In this document: one piece after another, positions 10,182 through 17,508 of the stretch
How the letters are laid out: each line of letters starts with the position of its first letter
How positions within the stretch are numbered: position 1 is the first letter of the stretch
Assembly (NCBI GenBank): GCA_023431205.1
Contig: JAEYXQ010000047.1
Coordinates: 1 to 26,660, forward strand
DNA from: Pseudomonadota bacterium
GTDB taxonomy: Bacteria; Pseudomonadota; Alphaproteobacteria; Rhizobiales; Devosiaceae
Direction: 5' to 3'
Length of the DNA stretch: 26,660 bases
The notes under the pieces: generated by a model
The model's input: the letters and a program-made list of their open reading frames with translations, nothing else
What the model was told of the DNA's origin: nothing
Database searches by the model: none
Position numbers and translations under genes: made by a program

Positions 10182-11146
10182 TGGACGCTTTTCTTTCGCC
10201 CCTGGCGCTCGCTGTTGAACGCTGGCTCGGCTATCCGCCGGCGCTGCTGAAGGTTTTTGGCCACCCGGTGATGTGGTTCGGAGGGCTGATCACCGCGCTG
10301 GAAACGGCATCGTTCCGGCGCCACCGCACCGCAGAGCAGAAGCGGCTCGCGGGCATCGTCTCGGTGGTGCTGCTTGTGGCGGCCGCCGTGTTGCCGTGCC
10401 TCGCCATCCAGTGGGTTCTCCGCTCCTTCCCGGGCGGATGGCTGGTCGAGATGCTACTTGCCACCAGCTTGCTGGCCCAGAAGGAACTCGGCCGGGCCGT
10501 GGCGGCAGTGGCCGCAGGTTTGCGGGCATCGCTCGATGCCGGCCGCGAGGCGGTTAGCCATGTCGTCGGGCGCGATCCGCAGGTGCTTGACGCGGCAGGC
10601 GTGGCCAACGCGGCAATAGAGACGCTGGCGGAGAGCACCTCCGACGGCGTGGTGGCGCCGTGGTTCTGGCTGGTGCTGTTCGGCCTGCCGGGCATCGCCG
10701 CCTACAAGGCCATCAACACCGCCGATTCGATGATCGGGCACCGCAACGAGCGCTACCGCGACTACGGCTGGGCGGCAGCGCGGCTCGACGATCTGGTGAA
10801 CCTCGTTCCGGCGCGATTGACGGCGCTGCTGGTGGTGATCGCCTGCTTCTTCGTGCCGCAAGCAAGCCCGGGCGGCGCCTGGGCTGCGGCGTGGCGCGAC
10901 GCAATGAAGCACAAATCGCCAAATGCCGGCTGGCCGGAAGCCGCCTTCGCCGGTGCTCTCGGCATCAGCCTGGGTGGGCCGCGGGCCTATGATGGCGAGG
11001 TCGTCGACCTGCCGACCATGGGCGACGGCACCAAGGCGCTCGGTCCAAACCATATCGAGTGGGCGCTGCAACTCTACGGCGCTACCCTCAACGTGCTGCT
11101 CGGATTCAGCCTGTTCCTGGCCCTGGCGCTGACGATTGCCGGCTAG
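10181..11146 (+). CDS. cobD: Adenosylcobinamide-phosphate synthase CobD/CbiB, membrane protein
   Basis: This inner-membrane enzyme attaches (R)-1-amino-2-propanol or its phosphate to adenosylcobyric acid (EC 6.3.1.10). The 321-residue protein has hydrophobic segments near 58-80, 86-99, 161-176, 207-225 and 300-321. Family motifs are GHPVMWFGGLI (27-37), ESTSDGVVAPWFW (151-163), YKAINTADSMIGHRNERY (175-192) and LDDLVNLVPARLTAL (202-216). The ATG overlaps the cobQ stop, so translation is probably coupled. The stop TAG shares the palindrome CTAG with the stop of convergent cobU, leaving no space for a terminator between them. Confidence 0.96.
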   Translation: MDAFLSPLALAVERWLGYPPALLKVFGHPVMWFGGLITALETASFRRHRTAEQKRLAGIVSVVLLVAAAVLPCLAIQWVLRSFPGGWLVEMLLATSLLAQKELGRAVAAVAAGLRASLDAGREAVSHVVGRDPQVLDAAGVANAAIETLAESTSDGVVAPWFWLVLFGLPGIAAYKAINTADSMIGHRNERYRDYGWAAARLDDLVNLVPARLTALLVVIACFFVPQASPGGAWAAAWRDAMKHKSPNAGWPEAAFAGALGISLGGPRAYDGEVVDLPTMGDGTKALGPNHIEWALQLYGATLNVLLGFSLFLALALTIAG

Positions 11147-11697
11147 GCCTCGTGGATCTTGCCCGGCGGCGCCTCGGGCGGTTCGCCCTTGAGCACCACC
11201 GGCAGCCCGGCCACGACGAAATAGGCGTCGTCGCAGATCTCGGCGAGCCGCTGGTGCGCCGAGCCGGCGAGGTCGCGGAAGGTGCGGGCCATGGCGTTGT
11301 CCGGCACGATGCCGAGGCCCACCTCGTTGCTGACCAGGATCACCTTGGCGGCCTTGATCTGCGCCAGCGCGGCAACGAGTTCGCTGACGGCATTGGCCAC
11401 GTCCTCATTGGCGATCAGTAGATTGGTGATCCACAGGGTGAGGCAGTCCACCAGAATCACGTCGTGGTCGGCCGAAGCCCGCAGGATCGCCGCGGACAGG
11501 GCCAGCGGCTCCTCGATGGTGGTGAACCGCGCCGCACGGCCGGCCTTGTGGCTGTCGACGCGGTCACGCATCTCGGCATCGAGCGCTTCGGCAGTGGCGA
11601 GGTAGGCGGGGCGTGTGCCGGCATGCAGCGCCAGCCGCTCGGCAAATGCTGTCTTGCCCGACCGGGCTCCGCCCAGCACCAATACATGTCGCGTCAT
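11143..11697 (-). CDS. cobU: Bifunctional adenosylcobinamide kinase / adenosylcobinamide-phosphate guanylyltransferase
   Basis: The enzyme (CobU; CobP in Pseudomonas denitrificans) phosphorylates adenosylcobinamide and then forms adenosyl-GDP-cobinamide (EC 2.7.1.156, 2.7.7.62), activating the corrinoid for nucleotide-loop attachment by CobV. The 184-residue protein begins MTRHVLVLGGARSGKTAFAE with a P-loop at 9-16. It continues with PAYLATAEALDAEMRDRVDSHKAGR, VILVDCLTLWITNLL, and VSNEVGLGIVPDNAMARTFRDLAGSAHQRLA. All of these are diagnostic. The ATG at 11697 is the start of family similarity; the longer frame upstream is not conserved. It is transcribed toward cobD and may be expressed separately from the forward operon. 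Confidence 0.96.
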   Translation of the reverse strand: MTRHVLVLGGARSGKTAFAERLALHAGTRPAYLATAEALDAEMRDRVDSHKAGRAARFTTIEEPLALSAAILRASADHDVILVDCLTLWITNLLIANEDVANAVSELVAALAQIKAAKVILVSNEVGLGIVPDNAMARTFRDLAGSAHQRLAEICDDAYFVVAGLPVVLKGEPPEAPPGKIHEA

Positions 11698-11898
11698 CGC
11701 CGCACTCCTTCCTCCACTCAATAAAGGCAATTCCGGGCTGCCGGATGTGGTTGCGCGGCACCTGGCAGGGGCTTTGAAACCGCAGGCTCCGGTCCCGGTT
11801 TTTTGTCCCTTATCCTACTTTCGTCTAGGCGGCTTTCGCATTATGGTCCGCGCCGAAACGATACCCTAGCATCCGTCGAGACAACGGAGTTTCCCCGC

Positions 11899-12837
11899 GT
11901 GCCTAGATACTATCTTGGCGTGGATGGCGGCGGCACCAATTGCCGCGTGCGCCTGGCCGACGAGAATCTCGTCACCCTCGCCGAAGTCAGGAACGGGCGC
12001 TCGAACCTGCAGATCGACGATGGCGATCCGGCCTACAAGGCCATCAGCGACGGCACCCGCGACGTCTTTGCTGCCGCCGGCATCGACTATGCCGAGACCG
12101 CCAATACCTATGCGTGCTTCGGCATGGCCGGTGGCCGCATGGATTCGGCGCGCGCCGAGTTCGCGGCCCGTCCGTGGCCGTTCGCCGGCGTGAAGGTCTA
12201 TGACGACATCGACATCGCCCATGCCGGCGCTCTTGGCGGCGACGAGGGCGGTGTGGTGATCATCGGTACGGGTTCGGCCGCCATGTCGATCGTCGGCGGC
12301 AAGCGCTACCAGACCGGTGGCTGGGGCTTTCACATCGGCGACCAGATGTCCGGCGCCATCCTTGGCCGCGAGCTCGCACGCTATTCGGTCGAGGCGGCAG
12401 ACGGTCTGGTCGAGGCATCCCCCCTGACCGAAGCCGTGATCGGCATGCTGGGCGGCGACAACCAGGCCGTCATGACCTGGTCCTTTGCCACCGAGATGGA
12501 CCTGACGCTGCTCAGCCGCGATGGTTCGGAAGGCTGCGACGACGCCCTGATCGGTCGCGCTCCAGCCGAGTACGGCAAGCTGATGCCGCTGTTCATCGAG
12601 CATTTCGACAAGGGTGACCCTGTCGCTCGCCGGATGATGGATATCCAGCTCGGCTACATCGACACCTATGTGCGCTGGTTCAAGAACCACGGCGCCGAGG
12701 TGATGGCCATCGTCGGCGGGTTCGGGCAGCGCCTTTTCCCGATCCTGCAAGACCGGTATGGCGATTTCGTCGCCCTGCCCAAATTCGAACCTCTGCATGG
12801 CGCAGTTATCCTCGCCCGCCAGAACTTCTCCGCCTGA
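11899..12837 (+). CDS. BadF/BadG/BcrA/BcrD-family kinase, probably glucosamine or N-acetylglucosamine kinase
   Basis: The 312-residue protein belongs to the ASKHA fold family of BadF-type ATPases that includes bacterial GlcNAc and glucosamine kinases. It has the phosphate-1 loop GVDGGGTNCRVRL (7-19), the acidic segment YDDIDIAHAGAL (101-112), the phosphate-2 loop IIGTGSAAM (121-129) and GGWGFHIGDQMSG (140-152), which matches the GGWGxxLGDxGSG motif of sugar kinases. The C-terminal adenosine segment is VGGFGQRL. The GTG at 11899 is preceded by CGGAG. It lies 19 bases before zwf and is probably the first gene of the zwf-pgl-edd operon, suggesting it phosphorylates a sugar that feeds glucose-6-phosphate metabolism. 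The exact substrate cannot be read from the sequence. Confidence 0.85.
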   Translation: MPRYYLGVDGGGTNCRVRLADENLVTLAEVRNGRSNLQIDDGDPAYKAISDGTRDVFAAAGIDYAETANTYACFGMAGGRMDSARAEFAARPWPFAGVKVYDDIDIAHAGALGGDEGGVVIIGTGSAAMSIVGGKRYQTGGWGFHIGDQMSGAILGRELARYSVEAADGLVEASPLTEAVIGMLGGDNQAVMTWSFATEMDLTLLSRDGSEGCDDALIGRAPAEYGKLMPLFIEHFDKGDPVARRMMDIQLGYIDTYVRWFKNHGAEVMAIVGGFGQRLFPILQDRYGDFVALPKFEPLHGAVILARQNFSA

Positions 12838-12856
12838 ACGATCCCAGGAACGCCCA

Positions 12857-14338
12857 GTGTCCAGCCGTATCATTCCCGTCCAGCCTTTCGACTATGTGGT
12901 GTTCGGCGCCACCGGCGACCTGACCAAGCGCAAGCTCATTCCGGCGCTGTATCACCGTTTCCTCGACGGCCAGTTCGACGAGAAATCCCAGATCATTGGC
13001 GCGTCCCGCTCGCAGCTCAGCGATGCGGATTTCCAGAAGGTCGCGCGCGACGCCGTCACCCAGTTCGTCGAAAAGGACTACCAGGACGCGGCGGTGATCG
13101 ACCGCTTCGTCAAGATCTTCAGCTACGTCGCCATCGACGTGTCGAAGCCCGAGGAAGCCGGTGACCTCGGCAAGAAGCTGCGCGACGATCCCAAGATCGT
13201 CCGCGCCTTCTATCTCGCCGTGGCGCCGGACCTGTTCGAGCCTATCGCCGAATTCCTCGCCAGGAAGAAATACTATCGCCGCGACGCGCGCGTGGTGATC
13301 GAGAAGCCGCTGGGCCACGACCTCGCCTCTTCGGTGGAGATCAATGACGGTGTCGCCAAGATCTTCAAGGAAGATCAGGTTTATCGCATCGACCACTATC
13401 TCGGTAAGGAGACGGTGCAGAACCTTTTGGCGTTGCGCTTTGCCAATGCCCTGTTCGAGCCGATCTGGAACAGCGCCCATATCGATCACGTCCAGCTGAC
13501 GGTTTCGGAAAGCGTCGGCGCCGGCACCCGCGGCTACTATGACGAGTCCGGCGCGCTGCGGGACATGATCCAGAATCACATGCTGCAGCTGCTCTGCCTC
13601 GTGGCCATGGAGCCGCCTGCCAGCGACGATGCCGATGCGCTGCGCGACGAAAAGCTCAAGGTGCTGCGCGCCCTGCGCCCGATCACCAATGGCGAAGTGG
13701 CCAGCAAGACGGTGCGCGGCCAGTATCGCGGCGTGAAGTCCGAGACGGCTGCCGTGGCCGGCTACCAGGAGGAACTGCCGGACGACAAGAAAGGCAGCCG
13801 CACCGAGACCTTCGTGGCGCTCAAGGCCGAGATCGAGAACTGGCGCTGGTCGGGGGTGCCCTTCTACATGCGCACCGGCAAGCGCATGGCGAGCCGCGTG
13901 TCGGAAATCTGCATCCAGTTCAAGCCGATCCCGCACTCGATCTTCGACCATGCGGAAGGCGCGCCGCGCCCCAACAAGCTGATCATCCGCCTGCAGCCCG
14001 ACGAGGGCGTGAAGCTGATGATGATGATCAAGGATCCCGGTCCGGGTGGCATGCGCCTGCGCGAAGTGCCGCTCAACCTCAGCTTTGCCCAGCAGTTCAC
14101 CGAACGGACTCCGGAAGCCTATGAGCGCCTGCTGCTCGACGTGATCCGCGGCAACCAGACCCTGTTCATGCGCCGCGACGAACTCGAGGCTGCCTGGCGC
14201 TGGGTCGATCCGATCCGTGACGCCTGGAACCGCTCGCCCGAGCCGCCGCAGCCCTATTCGGCCGGCACCTGGGGCCCGAGCGGCTCCATCGCCCTGATCG
14301 AGCGCGATGGCCGCACCTGGTACGAGGAAAACCTGTAG
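12857..14338 (+). CDS. zwf: Glucose-6-phosphate 1-dehydrogenase
   Basis: Zwf oxidises glucose-6-phosphate to 6-phosphogluconolactone with NADP+ (or NAD+; EC 1.1.1.49), the entry to the Entner-Doudoroff and pentose phosphate routes. The 493-residue length is normal. Motifs: the coenzyme loop VVFGATGDLTKRKLIPALY (14-32), EKPLGHDL (149-156), and the active-site segment RIDHYLGKETVQNLLALRFAN (from 177) with the substrate-binding His and Lys. VPFYMRTGKRM follows. The second position of the usual GASGDL loop is Thr here, a common variant. The GTG at 12857 follows CAGGAA six bases upstream. The stop TAG overlaps the pgl GTG start (TAGTG), so the two are translationally coupled. Confidence 0.97.
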   Translation: MSSRIIPVQPFDYVVFGATGDLTKRKLIPALYHRFLDGQFDEKSQIIGASRSQLSDADFQKVARDAVTQFVEKDYQDAAVIDRFVKIFSYVAIDVSKPEEAGDLGKKLRDDPKIVRAFYLAVAPDLFEPIAEFLARKKYYRRDARVVIEKPLGHDLASSVEINDGVAKIFKEDQVYRIDHYLGKETVQNLLALRFANALFEPIWNSAHIDHVQLTVSESVGAGTRGYYDESGALRDMIQNHMLQLLCLVAMEPPASDDADALRDEKLKVLRALRPITNGEVASKTVRGQYRGVKSETAAVAGYQEELPDDKKGSRTETFVALKAEIENWRWSGVPFYMRTGKRMASRVSEICIQFKPIPHSIFDHAEGAPRPNKLIIRLQPDEGVKLMMMIKDPGPGGMRLREVPLNLSFAQQFTERTPEAYERLLLDVIRGNQTLFMRRDELEAAWRWVDPIRDAWNRSPEPPQPYSAGTWGPSGSIALIERDGRTWYEENL

Positions 14339-15033
14339 TGGACATCGAACGCCGCAGCTTCGCCGACAAGACCGCACTCGCCAGGGAACTTGCCGAGACG
14401 GTCGCCGCCCGCATAGAGGCGGCCATCGCGCGTGACGGGGTCGCCGCGATCGCGGTCAGCGGCGGCTCGACGCCGGCCAAGTTCTTCTCCGTCCTGGGCA
14501 AGACCAAAACGCTCGACTGGGAAAAGGTGATCGTCACTCTGGTCGATGAACGCTGGGTGGACGAACTCAACGACCGCTCCAACGCCAAGCTGGTCAACGA
14601 GAAGCTGCTCCAGGGTCCGGCTGCCGTGGCCCGCTTCGTGCCGCTCTATTCCGGCGGCAGTGAACCCGATACGGCTGGTGTCGAGCGCACCAATGACCTT
14701 CTTGCCGAACTGCCGGACCGCTTTGCGGCGGTGGTGCTCGGCATGGGCAATGACGGGCACACTGCAAGCTTCTTTCCCGGTGGTGACACGCTCGATCAGG
14801 TGCTGAGCAGCGAGGGGCCGGCGATGGCTCTGCGCGCGCCCGGCGCCGGCGAGCCGCGCATAACCCTTACCCTGCCGCGTCTCCTCCGCGCGGATGGGAT
14901 CTACCTGCATGTCGAGGGGGAAGAAAAGGCTGCCACGCTGGAGCAGGCGCTGGGCGAGGGTCCCGTTGGGGACATGCCGGTCCGCGCCGTGTTGCGGTCG
15001 GGGCAGCCGGTAACCGTTTTCTGGTGCCCATAG
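14338..15033 (+). CDS. pgl: 6-phosphogluconolactonase
   Basis: Pgl hydrolyses 6-phosphoglucono-lactone to 6-phosphogluconate (EC 3.1.1.31), the step between Zwf and Edd. The 231-residue protein is the NagB-like (DevB) type. It has AIAVSGGSTPAKFF (37-50), VTLVDERWVDELNDRSN (66-82) and LGMGNDGHTASFFPG (134-148), whose Asp and His are the expected catalytic residues. The GTG start overlaps the zwf stop. A gap of 122 bases to edd contains no recognisable terminator, so edd is probably cotranscribed. Confidence 0.96.
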   Translation: MDIERRSFADKTALARELAETVAARIEAAIARDGVAAIAVSGGSTPAKFFSVLGKTKTLDWEKVIVTLVDERWVDELNDRSNAKLVNEKLLQGPAAVARFVPLYSGGSEPDTAGVERTNDLLAELPDRFAAVVLGMGNDGHTASFFPGGDTLDQVLSSEGPAMALRAPGAGEPRITLTLPRLLRADGIYLHVEGEEKAATLEQALGEGPVGDMPVRAVLRSGQPVTVFWCP

Positions 15034-15155
15034 TCCCCTTGGCGGCCCCCAATCGGCTGCCTTGGCCACTACGCGGCTCCAGCAGGGTGTGCCCACGAGA
15101 CAGGTGATCCCCGCCTGCTTCGGTTGAGCGCCCCACCATGGAGTAGGAGCTCAAT

Positions 15156-16970
15156 ATGTCCGTTCGTCAGGCGATCCAGGACGTCACTGATCGCATTGCT
15201 GCGCGCAGCCGCGATACGCGCGCCGACTACCTCCGCCGCATCGATGCCGCCCGCGAGGCTGGCGTGAACCGCGCCGTCCTGTCCTGCGGCAATCTTGCCC
15301 ACGGCTTTGCCGCCTGCTCGCCGAGCGAGAAGGCGATGCTGGCCGGCAACAAGGCGCTGAACCTCGGCATCGTCACCAGCTACAACGACATGCTGAGCGC
15401 CCACCAGCCGTACCAGTTCTATCCAGATCTCATCAAAGCTGCGGCCGCCGAGATCGGCGCAACGGCCCAGGTAGCGGGTGGCGTGCCGGCGATGTGCGAT
15501 GGCGTCACCCAGGGTCAGGCGGGCATGGACCTGTCGCTGTTCAGCCGCGACGTCATTGCCATGTCGACGGCAATCGCCCTTAGCCACAACATGTTCGATG
15601 CCGCAGTATATCTCGGCATCTGCGACAAGATCGTGCCGGGCTTGCTGATCGGTGCCCTCACCTTCGGGCACCTGCCGGCTGTGTTCGTTCCGGCCGGCCC
15701 CATGCCGTCGGGCATTCCCAATGACGAGAAGGCCAAGGTCCGCCAGCTCTACATGGAGGGCAAGGTCGGTCGCGCCGAACTGCTGGAAGCCGAGAGCAAG
15801 AGCTATCATTCGCCCGGCACCTGCACCTTCTACGGCACCGCCAATTCGAACCAGATGCTGATGGAGATCATGGGCCTGCACCTGCCGGGCGCCAGCTTCG
15901 TCAATCCCGGTACCCCGCTGCGCGACGCGCTCACGCGCGAAGCCACCAGGCGCGCACTGTCGCTGACGGCACTCGGCAACAACTACACTCCGGTGGGGCA
16001 CGTCATCGACGAGAAGGCCATCGTCAACGGCCTTGTGGGCCTGCACGCCACCGGTGGCTCCACCAACCACACCCTGCACCTGATCGCCATCGCGTCGGCG
16101 GCCGGGTTGCAGGTGACCTGGGACGACATGAGCGACCTGTCGGATGCAACGCCGCTGCTGGCGCGCGTCTATCCCAATGGCGTTGCCGACGTGAACCACT
16201 TCCACGCCGCCGGCGGCATGGGCTTTTTGATCCGGGAACTGCTCGAAAGCGGGCATCTGCATGAGGACGTGAGAACCGTCTGGGGCAGCGGGCTCTCCGG
16301 CTACACGGTGGAAGCCAAGCTGATCGAAGAAGAACTGCGCTTCCAACCGGCTCCCGCCGAGTCGGCGCTGCCCAAGGTGCTGGCTTCGGCCAAGGCTCCG
16401 TTCCAGGAGTCCGGTGGCCTCAAGCTCCTGACCGGCAATCTCGGCCGTTCCGTCATCAAGGTGTCGGCGGTCAAGCCGGAGCATCGCGTGGTCGAGGCAC
16501 CGGCGCGTGTGTTCCACGGCCAGGAGGGGTTGCAGGCGGCGTTCAAGGCCGGTGAACTCAACGGCGACGTGATCGCTGTCGTTCGCTTTTCCGGGCCGCG
16601 TGCCATCGGCATGCCGGAACTGCACAAGCTGACCCCGGCGCTCGGCGTGCTGCAGGACCGCGGCTTCAAGGTGGCGCTGCTCACCGACGGTCGTATGTCG
16701 GGCGCCTCCGGCAAGGTCCCCGCGGCGATCCACATGACCCCGGAAGCCACCGATGGCGGTCCGATCAGCAAGATCCGCGATGGCGACATCATCCGGCTCG
16801 ATGCCAACGAAGGCACGCTGCAGTTCATCGGCGACGAGAAGGAATTCCTATCTCGCACCCCGGCGACGGAAGACCTGCGCCCGCAGCACTACGGTATGGG
16901 TCGTGAGCTGTTCGCCGGCATGCGGGCGATGGTGGGCGTTGCGGATCGCGGCGCCAGCGTGTTCCAGTAG
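15156..16970 (+). CDS. edd: Phosphogluconate dehydratase
   Basis: Edd dehydrates 6-phosphogluconate to 2-keto-3-deoxy-6-phosphogluconate (EC 4.2.1.12), the committed Entner-Doudoroff step; eda is not in the window. The 604-residue protein is of the IlvD/Edd family. It shows SCGNLAHGFAACSPSEK (43-59), YNDMLSAHQPYQFYP (76-90) and GVPAMCDGVTQGQAGMDLSLFSRDV (109-133). Candidate [4Fe-4S] ligands are Cys156 in GICDKIVPG and Cys223 in GTCTFYGTANSNQM, with the spacing seen in E. coli Edd. TDGRMSGASGKVPAAIH lies in the C-terminal domain. A strong TAGGAG precedes the ATG. Together with the upstream genes it makes the upper Entner-Doudoroff pathway in one operon. Confidence 0.97.
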   Translation: MSVRQAIQDVTDRIAARSRDTRADYLRRIDAAREAGVNRAVLSCGNLAHGFAACSPSEKAMLAGNKALNLGIVTSYNDMLSAHQPYQFYPDLIKAAAAEIGATAQVAGGVPAMCDGVTQGQAGMDLSLFSRDVIAMSTAIALSHNMFDAAVYLGICDKIVPGLLIGALTFGHLPAVFVPAGPMPSGIPNDEKAKVRQLYMEGKVGRAELLEAESKSYHSPGTCTFYGTANSNQMLMEIMGLHLPGASFVNPGTPLRDALTREATRRALSLTALGNNYTPVGHVIDEKAIVNGLVGLHATGGSTNHTLHLIAIASAAGLQVTWDDMSDLSDATPLLARVYPNGVADVNHFHAAGGMGFLIRELLESGHLHEDVRTVWGSGLSGYTVEAKLIEEELRFQPAPAESALPKVLASAKAPFQESGGLKLLTGNLGRSVIKVSAVKPEHRVVEAPARVFHGQEGLQAAFKAGELNGDVIAVVRFSGPRAIGMPELHKLTPALGVLQDRGFKVALLTDGRMSGASGKVPAAIHMTPEATDGGPISKIRDGDIIRLDANEGTLQFIGDEKEFLSRTPATEDLRPQHYGMGRELFAGMRAMVGVADRGASVFQ

Positions 16971-17004
16971 CGCACAGATTCCGCGCCGATGCGGTGGGAC
17001 ACTC

Positions 17005-17508
17005 CTACCGCTTCCGCCGTGACGCCAGGATTTCCGGAAGCGTCTTCGGCCGCAGGTCCTGTGCGTCAACGCCGACGTCGAACTGGCGCGGCATCGGCGC
17101 TAGCTTGCCGTGCGAGTGGCCGTGCAGGTTGATCGATTTCCGGCTCATCTGGTTCCAGGTGCGGAACGGGTAGTGGCAGAGGACGAACAACTGCTCATCG
17201 ATCCTGAGCTCGGCATAGTGCTGGACGCTGGCCCAGCCACGGGCGGCGACGGTCGCCGGCGGGTCATTGTTGCCAATGACCAAGTGCTTGGTGCCGTTGA
17301 GGTTTCCCAGCAGTGCCTCGACGTCCTCGGTGCTGCCGCGGGCGAAATCGCCAAGATGCCAGATCTCGTCCTCGGGTGACACGATCTCGTTCCAGGTGCT
17401 GATCAGCGCCGCGTCGTGCTCGGGCATGTTGGGGAACGGGCGGCGGTCGATGCGGAGGACGCGCACGTCGGCGAAGTGGGTGTCGCTGGTAAAGTACAGC
17501 AAAATCAA
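17005..17508 (-). CDS. Calcineurin-like metallophosphoesterase
   Basis: The 167-residue protein is a small single-domain metallophosphoesterase. It has the five family motifs in order: TSDTHFAD (8-15), IWHLGDFARG (49-58), LVIGNND (75-81), FVLCHYPFRTWN (108-119) and LHGHSHGK (128-135). These supply the di-metal ligands. The substrate is unknown; relatives act on cyclic nucleotides, nucleotides or proteins. The proposed start is a TTG at 17508 that overlaps the mutL stop as TTGA, with GGAG just upstream, indicating coupling to mutL. It ends 34 bases from the convergent edd stop. Confidence 0.9.
   Translation of the reverse strand: MILLYFTSDTHFADVRVLRIDRRPFPNMPEHDAALISTWNEIVSPEDEIWHLGDFARGSTEDVEALLGNLNGTKHLVIGNNDPPATVAARGWASVQHYAELRIDEQLFVLCHYPFRTWNQMSRKSINLHGHSHGKLAPMPRQFDVGVDAQDLRPKTLPEILASRRKR

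Noticed and set aside
11698..11898. Promoter search between cobU and the BadF-type kinase
   Set aside because: Several weak TTG- and TAG-containing hexamers were seen but none had an acceptable -35/-10 pair at normal spacing.
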